Assembly: GCF_000969645.2 (NCBI RefSeq)
Contig: NZ_CP014222.1
Location: 2,917,740 to 2,981,739 of the forward strand
Direction: 5' to 3'
From: Janthinobacterium sp. B9-8
GTDB lineage: Bacteria; Pseudomonadota; Gammaproteobacteria; Burkholderiales; Chitinibacteraceae
Length of the DNA: 64,000 bases
Shown piece after piece: positions 8,994 through 18,773 of this stretch (the first letter of the stretch is position 1; every line of letters starts with the position of its first letter). A program made the translations under genes and the position numbers. The notes beneath the pieces are model-generated. The model was not told the DNA's origin. It was given only the letters and a program-made list of their open reading frames with translations, and did no database searches.

Positions 8994-9203
8994 ATCCCCT
9001 CCTTCTCCCAAGCATTCAATCTAAGCGATCACATAAAACATATCTGCATGGCAAGGCTGACTATTGCTTCCAGAGCACAGCCTACTAAGATATACAGTGC
9101 GCTGACACAAAGGCTTGGCTCGTAATCAGCAAGCCGAAGTATAAACATGCATCCACCTTGCTCATCTCCTACCCATCATTTTAGATAAAATGGCAATTTG
9201 CAC

Positions 9204-10463
9204 ATGAATGCCTTCAAAAAGCGTACTGCGATTCGAATTGCCGCTGTCAGTATTGCGCTCGCCTCTTTAGCCAGCCCCGTGGCGTGGTATGTAGAAAAAG
9301 AGAACGCCGAGGAAGGAATTGTTTCGCTGGCCATTGAAGAATCAGGGCGTTTACTTCATCACTACGACGCAATTAATTTAAGCGGCCCCAATACTGTAGA
9401 GCACGCCAAAAGCGCGGCTCAAACTATATCCGGCGGCTTATTTGATATTGCAGAGATTTATAACCATGCGGGGCAAAAATTAGCCGAATCCTTAACCAGC
9501 GAAGGCGAAGCTGTGGAGTCTTACCTAGCTGCACATGGCCAACCCAACTACAGCCAAGCTTCATATGAGAGTTTAAAGCTCCCAGGCAATCGCTGGGTTT
9601 TAAGAGTTTTTGTGCCACTGCGTGGCTCAAACAACACGATCACAGGCTATTTTGAAGGGGTGCGAGTCGTGCCGGCATGGCAGCACCGGCAAATACTTTA
9701 TTCATCACTTACGGTTGCGCTAATGGTTTGCCTTGCAGCGCTCCTCTGTGGCACAGCACTTTATCCGGTCGTTGTGCATCTTTCTACAGATAATGCACGC
9801 AAAGCCCGCGAAGTGCTCGATTCGCATATTTCCATGATGGAAGCACTGGGCCGAGCCATTGCCAAACGAGACTCTGATACCGGCGCACACAACTACCGCG
9901 TAGCCTGGATTGCCGCCTTTATTGCCGAGCGAATAAAATCAGGGCCTTCAGGCAGAGAAATGCAAGGCTTAATTGCAGGAAGTTTTTTACATGATGTGGG
10001 CAAAATCGGCATCCCCGACGCCATCTTATTAAAACCCGGCAAGCTAGATGACGCCGAGCTGGCGATTATGCGAACGCATGTCAGCCAAGGCGAGCAAATT
10101 GTAAAAGGGATGGGCTGGCTAGATGGTGCTCATGAAGTGGTCGCCGCCCACCATGAAAAATGGGACGGATCCGGCTACCCGCGCCAGCTTCAAGGTGAAG
10201 AGATTCCGCTTTCAGCACGGATCTTTGCCGTAGCCGATGTATTTGACGCCCTATGCTCTAAACGCCCTTACAAAGAACCCATGGACTTTGATGAGGCGAT
10301 GGACATTCTGGAACAAGGCAGAGCCAGCCACTTCGACCCCAGCGTGATGGACATTTTCCGCCCGCTGGCGGCAGGTATTTTTCAGAAGCTAGCCAATATC
10401 AGCGAAGCCGATGCGCATGACTTACTCAAAGAGCGCATCCGGCAGCATTTTGAAATGCAATAA
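9204..10463 (+). CDS. membrane HD-GYP domain phosphodiesterase (c-di-GMP signalling)
   Basis: 419 residues from ATG 9204; a TTG six bases earlier is less likely. The order is a membrane segment at residues ~10-28, a periplasmic sensor of ~140 residues, a second membrane segment (SSLTVALMVCLAALLCGTAL), then HD-GYP. The metal-binding HD is in SFLHDVGKIGIPD, followed by LKPGKL, MRTHVSQGEQIV, AAHHEKWDGSGYP and AVADVFDALCSKRPYKEPM, so the domain looks catalytically complete. HD-GYP proteins hydrolyse c-di-GMP and affect motility and biofilm. The sensor domain was not recognised. It stands alone, converging on hpnC. Confidence 0.92.
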   Translation: MNAFKKRTAIRIAAVSIALASLASPVAWYVEKENAEEGIVSLAIEESGRLLHHYDAINLSGPNTVEHAKSAAQTISGGLFDIAEIYNHAGQKLAESLTSEGEAVESYLAAHGQPNYSQASYESLKLPGNRWVLRVFVPLRGSNNTITGYFEGVRVVPAWQHRQILYSSLTVALMVCLAALLCGTALYPVVVHLSTDNARKAREVLDSHISMMEALGRAIAKRDSDTGAHNYRVAWIAAFIAERIKSGPSGREMQGLIAGSFLHDVGKIGIPDAILLKPGKLDDAELAIMRTHVSQGEQIVKGMGWLDGAHEVVAAHHEKWDGSGYPRQLQGEEIPLSARIFAVADVFDALCSKRPYKEPMDFDEAMDILEQGRASHFDPSVMDIFRPLAAGIFQKLANISEADAHDLLKERIRQHFEMQ

Positions 10464-10509
10464 GAAAAACCTCGCCACAGCCGACAAATCACACATTCAA
10501 TGCACGCAG

Positions 10510-11340
10510 CTACTTCACCCGAATCGCCCGCCACAGTAAACGCGGCCAGTCTTGCCAAGTTAATACGGGACGATGGCGGAAAACATCAGGCTGTAGCTTC
10601 AACTTTTCCAAAATTGCATCGCCCCCCAAGATAGTCAGGCGGATTTCTAGGCCGATCCGGCCAGGTAAAATTTTGCCGAGCGGCGCGCCAGCGTGCAGCA
10701 TTTTCTGGCTGCGCCGCACCTGAAACGCCATTAAGCGTCGCCAGTTTGCATCCACTTCACCTGCGGCAATTTGCGCTTCGCTCACCCCAAAGCGCTCTAA
10801 ATCGGCTAGGGGAAAATAAACACGGCCATTGGCCCAGTCTTTTTCTACATCCTGCCAAAAATTAATCAGCTGCAAGGCACTGCAAATACCATCGGATAAG
10901 GCCAGATTACGCGGTGTAGCAAGGCCAAAGATATGGAGCAGAATGCGCCCAACCGGATTAGCTGAACGCCGGCAGTAATACATCAACTCGCCAAAATCGG
11001 CAAAGCGATGCTTAGTCACATCTTGTGTAAACGCATCAAGCAGATCGTGATAAAGCTGGATAGGGATGTGATATTGGTGCGTGGCTAGGGCAAGAGCTTG
11101 ATAGCGCGCAGTAAGCGGCGTTTGCTTTGCCACGATTAAATCTAGCTCTGCCCGGCATGCTGCCAGTGCGCTTAAACGCTCTGCTGGTGCAGCATCACCT
11201 TCATCCGCCAAATCATCGGCATGGCGGGCAAAATGATAAACCGCCACCACCGCCTTACGGTATTTTCGAGGCAAAAGTAAAGAGGCCACGGGAAAATTCT
11301 CGTAATGCCCAACGGCTTGTTCGGGTGTAATTGCAACCAT
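10510..11340 (-). CDS. hpnC: squalene/hydroxysqualene synthase family protein HpnC
   Basis: 276 residues of the trans-isoprenyl diphosphate synthase (squalene/phytoene synthase) fold. The HpnC signature VGHYENFPVASLLLP is at the N-terminus. The two aspartate-rich motifs appear as HADDLADEG and NFWQDVEKDW, with CRRSANPVGR between. In hopanoid producers HpnC, HpnD and HpnE convert farnesyl diphosphate to squalene via presqualene diphosphate and hydroxysqualene. HpnD and HpnE are not adjacent, so either the pathway genes are dispersed or this copy makes another product. It diverges from the ComEA-like gene across 116 bp. Confidence 0.88.
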   Translation of the reverse strand: MVAITPEQAVGHYENFPVASLLLPRKYRKAVVAVYHFARHADDLADEGDAAPAERLSALAACRAELDLIVAKQTPLTARYQALALATHQYHIPIQLYHDLLDAFTQDVTKHRFADFGELMYYCRRSANPVGRILLHIFGLATPRNLALSDGICSALQLINFWQDVEKDWANGRVYFPLADLERFGVSEAQIAAGEVDANWRRLMAFQVRRSQKMLHAGAPLGKILPGRIGLEIRLTILGGDAILEKLKLQPDVFRHRPVLTWQDWPRLLWRAIRVK

Positions 11341-11456
11341 AAGCTGAACCTAATCTGACACGAAAAGCGCGCACCAACAAGGCATGCTATATTTAAGCCG
11401 CATTGCCTCAGTTGGGGCATTGGCCCGCGTGTTTATCTTAAATTAAAGGGAATCTC

Positions 11457-11837
11457 ATGAAAAAATGGCTTATTGCCTTGCTAAGTGCCTTTGCTCTTAG
11501 TGGTATGACTCTTGCTGCTGTAGATATTAACACCGCCAGCCAAGAACAACTGGAAGCGGTTAACGGACTTGGGCCTGCTAAAGCCAAAGCGATTATCGAA
11601 TATCGCAGTAAAAATGGCCCGTTTAAAAGCGCAGAAGACCTAAAGAAAGTCCCCGGCATTAAAGATGGCGTTTTCAATAAAGTAAAAGCAGAAGTATCAG
11701 TGGGCGGCAAAATGGCAGCGCCTGCAGCAGCCACCAAAGTAGAAAAGATGGAAAAGCCCATGAAAGCCAGCCAGGCCGCAAGCAAAATGGAAAAAGCTGA
11801 TAAGGCAGTAAAAGCCAGCATGCCTGCTAAAAAATAA
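11457..11837 (+). CDS. ComEA-like helix-hairpin-helix DNA-binding protein
   Basis: 126 residues. A signal peptide (KKWLIALLSAFALSGMTLAA) is followed by a ComEA double helix-hairpin-helix: DINTASQEQLEAVNGLGPAK and FKSAEDLKKVPGIKDGVFNK. The last 45 residues are an Ala/Lys/Met-rich tail of imperfect repeats (KVEKMEKPMKASQAASKMEK). ComEA-type proteins bind incoming DNA in the periplasm during natural transformation. The basic tail is unusual next to minimal proteobacterial ComEA and could add DNA affinity (inference). AAAGGGAA lies seven to eight bases before the ATG, and a strong terminator follows. Confidence 0.9.
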   Translation: MKKWLIALLSAFALSGMTLAAVDINTASQEQLEAVNGLGPAKAKAIIEYRSKNGPFKSAEDLKKVPGIKDGVFNKVKAEVSVGGKMAAPAAATKVEKMEKPMKASQAASKMEKADKAVKASMPAKK

Positions 11838-11851
11838 GCAGCAAAAATTAC

Positions 11852-11878
11852 AAAAAGGCACCTGAGGTGCCTTTTTTT
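11852..11878 (+). terminator. intrinsic terminator of the ComEA-like gene
   Basis: AAAAAGGCACC-TGA-GGTGCC followed by seven T; starts 15 bp after the stop codon. Confidence 0.9.
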
Positions 11879-12018
11879 ATACCTATTTCTATTTGCGTGC
11901 GCCAAACCCTCAGCATTTTTTATAACGGCCCCCCATCATCCCCAAGCATTTTTAACTTGAACCGCGCTCGCTCTCATGGAATGCTGTGCCATCTTTCGCA
12001 CTAAAATGATAACTCATA

Positions 12019-13110
12019 ATGACAGATAGCCGCGCTTGGGTTGCCCGTGCGATTCGCACTATTGAAGCTGATTTTAATCGCTCTGCAGATACCCATTTAA
12101 TCCCGCTTGATTTACCGGGTTTTCCCGGCATTGATTTCTATTTAAAAGATGAATCAAGCCATCCAACGGGCAGCTTAAAGCACCGTCTGGCACGCTCACT
12201 CTTTTTATATTCACTAGCCAATGGCTGGATTAACGCCAAAAGCACCGTGATTGAAGCATCGAGCGGCTCAACTGCTATTTCTGAGGCTTATTTTGCACGG
12301 CTTTTAGGACTACCCTTTATTGCCGTGATGCCCGCATCAACCAGCCCGGAAAAAATTGCGGCGATTACTTTTTATGGCGGGCTGTGCCATTTAGTGAATG
12401 ACCCAACCACGCTGCATAGCGAATCGCTCAGGCTTGCCGCAGAAACCAACGGCCACTTTATGGATCAGTTTACCTACGCCGAGCGTGCCACCGATTGGCG
12501 AGCCAATAATAATATTGCCGAATCTATTTTTGCGCAGATGGCACTGGAGCCTCACCCGATTCCTAAATGGATCGTCGCCAGCTGTGGCACAGGCGGCACA
12601 TCGGCCACCTTGGGGCGCTATGTACGCTATCGCCAGCACAGCACGCAAATTGCCTGCGTAGACCCAGATAACTCGGTATTTTTTGACGCTTTTTGCAGCA
12701 AAGATCGCAGCTTAAGCTTGCAATGTGGCTCTTTAATCGAAGGTATAGGCCGCCCTAAGGTAGAAGCGTCTTTTATACCCTCGGTGATCGACAGTATGTT
12801 TCAAGTGCCCGACGCGCTATCGATTGCCGCCACGCGCTGGCTATCTGAAAAGCTAGGCCGCAGAGTGGGCGGGTCCACTGGCTGCAATTTGGCTGGCGTA
12901 CTGGCTTTGGCACTAGAAATGAAAACCGCCGGGCAAAGCGGCAGCATCGTTACCCTGCTTTGCGATAGCGGCGAGCGCTATGCGCATTCTTACTACAACG
13001 ATGCATGGCTGGCAGAACGAGGCATTGATATTCAGCCTCGGCTAGAGCAGCTAAGCGCCATTACCGAACGAGGTGAAACACTAAGTTTACGACGGGCGGA
13101 TCAGGGCTAG
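12019..13110 (+). CDS. PLP-dependent cysteine synthase-family protein (cysteine desulfhydrase-like)
   Basis: 363 residues, fold-type II PLP enzyme. The PLP lysine is Lys54 in [30 protein letters not shown] is the substrate loop and [17 protein letters not shown] the phosphate-binding glycine loop. The extended length and HPTGSLKHR rather than the GSVKDR of CysK/CysM point to the group that includes L-cysteine desulfhydrase Cds1, which breaks cysteine into pyruvate, ammonia and H2S. The substrate is therefore likely cysteine but not proven. No cysteine regulator or transporter is adjacent. A long hairpin repeat follows directly. Confidence 0.8.
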   Translation: MTDSRAWVARAIRTIEADFNRSADTHLIPLDLPGFPGIDFYLKDESSHPTGSLKHRLARSLFLYSLANGWINAKSTVIEASSGSTAISEAYFARLLGLPFIAVMPASTSPEKIAAITFYGGLCHLVNDPTTLHSESLRLAAETNGHFMDQFTYAERATDWRANNNIAESIFAQMALEPHPIPKWIVASCGTGGTSATLGRYVRYRQHSTQIACVDPDNSVFFDAFCSKDRSLSLQCGSLIEGIGRPKVEASFIPSVIDSMFQVPDALSIAATRWLSEKLGRRVGGSTGCNLAGVLALALEMKTAGQSGSIVTLLCDSGERYAHSYYNDAWLAERGIDIQPRLEQLSAITERGETLSLRRADQG

Positions 13111-13136
13111 GGTGGCGGCTGTGAATGGTGCAGTGT

Positions 13137-13191
13137 GGCGCACTGCGTGTTGAGCAACGAAAACCGCCGCTCACCGAGCCTCGAGTGCGCC
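13137..13191 (+). repeat. GGCGCACT-type long hairpin repeat after the cysteine synthase-family gene
   Basis: An outer eight-bp stem GGCGCACT/AGTGCGCC encloses about 40 bases with a weaker inner stem (TGAGC/GCTCA). It is followed by CCTACG, matching the CGTAGG at the other end of the copy at 45216-45273, which has the identical outer stem. It begins 27 bp after the stop codon. Confidence 0.65.
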
Positions 13192-13226
13192 CTACGCCAT
13201 GATTTCTGATTTTTTCATCTGAGCAT

Positions 13227-13282
13227 GTCGGGTTACGCCGATTTATCCGCCAAAAAACCGTGAATAAACCGCCTAACCCGAC
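13227..13282. repeat. GTCGGGTTA inverted repeat (REP-like)
   Basis: GTCGGGTTA and TAACCCGAC form a nine-bp inverted repeat around about 38 bases, ending in CTAC. This resembles the GTAGGTCGGGTTA type of intergenic repeat seen in many proteobacteria. It fills the rest of the gap before the convergent dioxygenase gene. Confidence 0.55.
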
Positions 13283-13297
13283 CTACTCCTTGGCCTA

Positions 13298-14149
13298 TCA
13301 GCCAAATCGCCCCTGACGCATCCATTTGGTGGCAATCCATTTTTCGCCTTTGAGCACAGGGTTGCCTCCGTGCAGGGTTAAAGGATCGGTTTGGCTATGG
13401 CTATTACAGTATTCAAAATAAACGGCAGAGCCTTTTTTAGGCGCAACAGCCAAGCCCAGCTCAGGAAAAATAGTTTCGCCGCCCTCATCCACATCATTTA
13501 AATACATGACTAAAGTGGATACACGCTGGCCGCCATTTTTTAGATGAACCTGACTGCCTTGATCCGCAACTGGGAAATAATCAAAATGCGGTTTGTATTC
13601 GCCGCCAATTTTGTAATTTAAAATTTGCAGACCTTCACCGTTTTCAATCGGCCAGTGCATCACATCCGCAATCCGGCGATCCAACCTAGCGATAAACTCG
13701 TTTTCATTCACAGTAAAAAAAGTACCAAAGCTACTGCGATCATCGATGACTTCTTCAGCCCCCGTTTGCGGGTCCACAATGGTCGATCGCTTGAGCTTGC
13801 TTTGTGATAAGCGCACCAGCTCATCGCATTCTTCCATCGACAATAAATCGTCCAGGATAGCCACAATCGGTTTGGCCACCCTTGCCGTTACCCGAACGAT
13901 GCGATCATGGGTATGAATCACCCCACCTTCCATCGGAAACCGAGCTGGCTCCGCAATATACGCAGCAGCAGGCACAGCCGCCGTTTTAGTCTGAGTTGAT
14001 ACATTAGAAAAATGAAAAACCACGGCATTGGCAAAAATGGGATCAAACCCTTTGCCAGCCATCACTTCAACCAGTGATTGCGGTACGCAACCCCTGGCTA
14101 AATTATCAACAATCCAATTTTGCCAGTCTGCTGTAATTTGCGTGTCCAT
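13298..14149 (-). CDS. prolyl 4-hydroxylase-like 2OG-Fe(II) dioxygenase
   Basis: 283 residues from ATG 14149, chosen because GAGGA stands seven bases before it; a weaker in-frame ATG lies at 14185. The C-terminal ~200 residues form a P4Hc double-stranded beta-helix: the iron ligands are in KPHFDYFP (HxD) and in the distal NPVLKGEKWIATKWM region after LHGG, and VSTLVMYLNDVDEGGETIFPE is the family core. Such enzymes hydroxylate prolyl residues or related side chains using 2-oxoglutarate and O2. About 85 N-terminal residues are an extra region of unknown role. The substrate is unknown and nothing next to it suggests one. Confidence 0.88.
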   Translation of the reverse strand: MDTQITADWQNWIVDNLARGCVPQSLVEVMAGKGFDPIFANAVVFHFSNVSTQTKTAAVPAAAYIAEPARFPMEGGVIHTHDRIVRVTARVAKPIVAILDDLLSMEECDELVRLSQSKLKRSTIVDPQTGAEEVIDDRSSFGTFFTVNENEFIARLDRRIADVMHWPIENGEGLQILNYKIGGEYKPHFDYFPVADQGSQVHLKNGGQRVSTLVMYLNDVDEGGETIFPELGLAVAPKKGSAVYFEYCNSHSQTDPLTLHGGNPVLKGEKWIATKWMRQGRFG

Positions 14150-14382
14150 CGCCCCATCCTCATATTGATTTATTTGTAGTGACATTCTTACAAGACAAAG
14201 GCAGTGCTGTCATCCTTATTTATCCTGACGTTGCAAACAGGCCAAGACAAGCAAGAAAACAACATTTCGTAAAGCTGATCAAATACTTAAAGCATAAGTA
14301 GGATAAGAAAAAACCACCGGATATAGCAATGAGGCAAATACCGTTTATCAGCCAGAAAACAACATCCCGACGCCCTTTACCC

Positions 14383-14409
14383 AACTTCATTTGCCTTGCA
14401 AATGAAGTT
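14383..14409. promoter_or_regulatory. 12-bp perfect palindrome upstream of purB
   Basis: AACTTCATTTGC-CTT-GCAAATGAAGTT is a perfect 12-bp inverted repeat with a three-base loop, 74 bp before the purB start. It lacks a T-run on either strand, which argues against a terminator. A purine-responsive operator is possible, but it does not match the E. coli PurR consensus closely. The surrounding gap (14186-14482) has no other recognisable gene. Confidence 0.4.
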
Positions 14410-14446
14410 TGCCCAGAGCAGCAAGCGCGGGCTGTGTTAAAATTAG

Positions 14447-15853
<1,407 letters not shown>

Positions 15854-15865
15854 AATCCAATCTGA

Positions 15866-15890
15866 ACGGGCGCCACAAGCGCCCGTTTTT
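15866..15890 (+). terminator. intrinsic terminator of purB
   Basis: ACGGGCGC-CACAA-GCGCCCGT followed by TTTT. Confidence 0.92.
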
Positions 15891-15956
15891 CTGCCAAGCT
15901 AGCATCTTACTTACGCCTTTTTGATGCGCAAGGCACGATATTGAATGTCGGAGACA

Positions 15957-17405
15957 ATGGTGAAACGTAAAGTATTACTGGGTAGTGCAATCACAGCCGC
16001 CATCCTATCCACAGCCTATATTGGCGGTGCTTATGTGGCTGGGCAAGCCGCTGAAAAAACACTAAAAAAACAGCACGAATGGCTAAGCAGCCTGCCCTAC
16101 TTTATTGTAAAAAATCGTGAATATCAGCCCGGCTGGTTTAGCTCCAGCGAAAAAACCACGCTGCTGCTTAATCCCGAGCTTTATCGCTTTTTTATTGAGC
16201 GTGCGGGCACCGAGCTGCCTAAATTTAAAGTGACCTATACCCAGCATATTAAACACGGCCCTTTCCCACTGCTCAGCAGCTTTAATTTGCGCCCCTATAA
16301 AGCAGTGGTTGAATCTGAATTTGTTTTCTCGCCAGAAACGCAAAAGTTTTTAACCCAATTCTTTGGCACACAAAAGCCCATTCATATTGAAAACCGAATC
16401 GGCTTTAATGACGATGGCGTTATTTCTGTAAAAGTACCGAGCTTTGATTATGAAGAAGCTATTTCTGGTGTAAAAGCCAAATGGAAAGGCTTTGATGCCA
16501 CACTCAATTACGGTGGTGATTTTAATAGCGTTAAACTGATTGCCAATGCACCCGGTTTATCTGGCGAAGCCAAGGGCAAGCTCTCATTTGCCTTTAATGA
16601 TTTAAGCTTTGGCTTTGATCATGTGCGCGGTAAAACAGGCGTGATGCTGGGCACAACCACAGCCAATCTGGCTGGCTTTGATATGCAGCTTTCAGAAAAC
16701 ACCCCGATTAAACTCAAGCTGGAAAACCTGAAATACGCGGGCAATATTGTGGAAGAAGGCGAGTTTATTAACGGCGGCGCAAATATCAATTTAGCCAAGC
16801 TCATCCTCGACGATCAACCATATGGCCCTGCCGAGCTGCAAGCCACAGCCAGCCATTTGCACGGCCCAACGCTTGCTAAGCTTGCTGATGAATTTACTGC
16901 GCTACAGAAAAAACAACTGAACCGCGATGAATTCTCTGCCGAGTTAGTTAAGCTGGTTAAAACCCACGGCATGCCGCTGCTTACGCATGACCCCCTGCTG
17001 GCGATTAAAAAGTTCGACGTTAAGCTCCCCGATGGCTCGATCCGCTTTACCACCGAAGTGGGCCTCAAAGGCTTCAAACCGACCGACCTTGATAAACCGG
17101 TTGAATTTGTAAGCAAACTCCACGCCAAAGCCGATTTCTCTGTACCGCGCAAAGTGATCGAAACCATGGTGATGTGGCAAGCCCGTAATATGTTCGGCGG
17201 ACCGGATAGCGGCGTAGCAGCAGACGATCTCGATTATCTGGCAGGACAATTTGTAGAAGGCCAGATCAACAAGCTCACCGATCAAAACCTGATCCGCAGC
17301 GAAAACGGCCTGCTCTCTGCCAAAGCCTCGCTAGAAAAAGGCGCTTTCATGCTCAATGGCATCAATGTGCCACTGCCTTGGCAAGAGCCTGCAGCAGCAC
17401 AATAA
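15957..17405 (+). CDS. DUF945 (YdgA-like) family protein
   Basis: 482 residues from ATG 15957, which is preceded by GGAG; the in-frame ATG at 15945 has no ribosome site. One N-terminal membrane anchor (VLLGSAITAAILSTAYIGGAYVAG) is followed by a long beta-rich periplasmic region with the family features YTQHIKHGPFPLLSS and FDATLNYGGDFNSVKL. DUF945 resembles AsmA-like lipid or envelope proteins but has no established biochemical role. A strong terminator follows. Confidence 0.85.
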   Translation: MVKRKVLLGSAITAAILSTAYIGGAYVAGQAAEKTLKKQHEWLSSLPYFIVKNREYQPGWFSSSEKTTLLLNPELYRFFIERAGTELPKFKVTYTQHIKHGPFPLLSSFNLRPYKAVVESEFVFSPETQKFLTQFFGTQKPIHIENRIGFNDDGVISVKVPSFDYEEAISGVKAKWKGFDATLNYGGDFNSVKLIANAPGLSGEAKGKLSFAFNDLSFGFDHVRGKTGVMLGTTTANLAGFDMQLSENTPIKLKLENLKYAGNIVEEGEFINGGANINLAKLILDDQPYGPAELQATASHLHGPTLAKLADEFTALQKKQLNRDEFSAELVKLVKTHGMPLLTHDPLLAIKKFDVKLPDGSIRFTTEVGLKGFKPTDLDKPVEFVSKLHAKADFSVPRKVIETMVMWQARNMFGGPDSGVAADDLDYLAGQFVEGQINKLTDQNLIRSENGLLSAKASLEKGAFMLNGINVPLPWQEPAAAQ

Positions 17406-17421
17406 GCACGAAGACATAACT

Positions 17422-17453
17422 AAAATGCCCCGAAAAGATCGGGGCATTTTTTT
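17422..17453 (+). terminator. intrinsic terminator of the DUF945 gene
   Basis: AAAATGCCCCG-AAAAGAT-CGGGGCATTTT with a T-run; 17 bp after the stop. The A-rich leading arm may let it work on the opposite strand too. Confidence 0.92.
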
Positions 17454-17501
17454 GCAGCGCCTATAGCAAAAGTATCGAATCATTCAACTTAGACGGCGTT
17501 T

Positions 17502-17843
17502 TCACGAGCTAAAAAAGAACACGTCCTTAATCAGCCCTGCCTCGCAGTGATAAATCACGACAACGGCTTCAGGCTCATCGCTGCGCCCATATACCCATTC
17601 GTGATCGACCACCTTATTGCCCATCACGATCCGCTGACTCACCTCGGCGCGCTGCTGAAGATTCGCGAAAGAGCTAGCTGCATAGCGGGCCTTAAATTGA
17701 TCCAAGCCCTGCATACTTGGTCTAGCCGCAGGTGGCCACCAAACTTTCACATCAGCGCTATAGCAGGCACAAAAAGCGTCTAGGTCTTTAGCGTTGTAGG
17801 CATCTAACTGATCCTGGGCAAGCTGGGCGGGGCTTCTCATCAA
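17502..17843 (-). CDS. NTF2-like / SnoaL-like small protein
   Basis: 113 residues of the cone-shaped alpha+beta NTF2 fold: AQDQLDAYNAKDLDAFCACY (first helices), MQGLDQFKARYAA and VVDHEWVYGRSDEPEAVVVIYHCEAGLI (sheet). Family members are steroid isomerase-like enzymes or ligand-binding proteins; no catalytic set can be assigned here. It starts 10 bp after hslO stops on the same strand, so it is probably the last gene of a BPH-hslO operon. Confidence 0.8.
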   Translation of the reverse strand: MMRSPAQLAQDQLDAYNAKDLDAFCACYSADVKVWWPPAARPSMQGLDQFKARYAASSFANLQQRAEVSQRIVMGNKVVDHEWVYGRSDEPEAVVVIYHCEAGLIKDVFFFSS

Positions 17844-17853
17844 CCATCCATCC

Positions 17854-18723
17854 TTAATGCAATTGCGGATTCACTTCGGTAATCCCGTGCCCGATAAAGA
17901 GCTGGGTAACATCTACTTGGTCGAACTGGTATTTTTCGTTGCAAAACTCGCAACCCACATCCACATGGCCATGCTCGGCGAGCAAGCCTTCGATTTCTTC
18001 TTTGCCTAGCATTTTCAGCATGCCACCTACGCGCTCTCTGGAGCAAGTGCAGGCGAAGCTTGGGAATACCGGGTCGAAAATACGGACTTTTTCTTCGTTA
18101 TACAGACGATAGAGTGTTTCGCGCAGCGGCAGACTAAGCAGCTCTTCGTCTTGAATGGTTTGCGATAAGGCAGTGACTCTATCCCACCCATCTGCATCGC
18201 CCTGACCTTCTGGTAGCTTTTGAATCAGGAGCCCACCAGCCATTTCGCCGTCGGCCGCCAGCCAGATTTTGGTATCGAGCTGCTCTGAGCGCTGCATATA
18301 ATTTTCGATGATTTCAGCCACACTCTGACCTTTTTCAAAGCCCACAATGCCCTGCCATGTCTCACCGTCTTGCGGGTCGATCATGATAGCAAACTGACCT
18401 TGGCCAATCAGCTCGGCCAGCGTGGCATCGCTAGGAATCAAGCCTTCCCAGCGTGCGGTAGCACGCAATGTCATCTCGCTGGTGCATTCAACCACCAACA
18501 TTTTTAGCGGGCCATTGCCACGCAATTGCATCACTAAAGTGCCATCAAGCTTAATGGTTGCAGTGAGTAAGGCAGCAGCGGAAAGTAATTCGCCAATGCG
18601 CTTTTGTAAAACCGGCGGGTAAGGATGACGAGTCAGAACTTCTTTATAGGTTGCATCAAGCTGAACGATTTCGCCGCGCACCGGCAGGCCATCAAACAGA
18701 AAACGCTCTAGTGAATCTTTCAT
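17854..18723 (-). CDS. hslO: redox-regulated chaperone Hsp33
   Basis: 289 residues. Hsp33 is a cytoplasmic holdase activated by oxidation of four zinc-binding cysteines. The redox centre is complete: FACTCSRERV (CxC) and VGCEFCNEKY (CxxC). The N-terminal body has TATIKLDGTLVMQLRGNGPL and the GPLKMLVVECTSEMTLRATA block. It lies between a proteasome-like peptidase gene (50 bp upstream) and an NTF2-like gene (10 bp downstream), all on the minus strand. Confidence 0.97.
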   Translation of the reverse strand: MKDSLERFLFDGLPVRGEIVQLDATYKEVLTRHPYPPVLQKRIGELLSAAALLTATIKLDGTLVMQLRGNGPLKMLVVECTSEMTLRATARWEGLIPSDATLAELIGQGQFAIMIDPQDGETWQGIVGFEKGQSVAEIIENYMQRSEQLDTKIWLAADGEMAGGLLIQKLPEGQGDADGWDRVTALSQTIQDEELLSLPLRETLYRLYNEEKVRIFDPVFPSFACTCSRERVGGMLKMLGKEEIEGLLAEHGHVDVGCEFCNEKYQFDQVDVTQLFIGHGITEVNPQLH

Positions 18724-18773
18724 TTTTACTCTCTACTTAAAAAGCTGTGACTCAGAATATTGAGCTACAAGTA

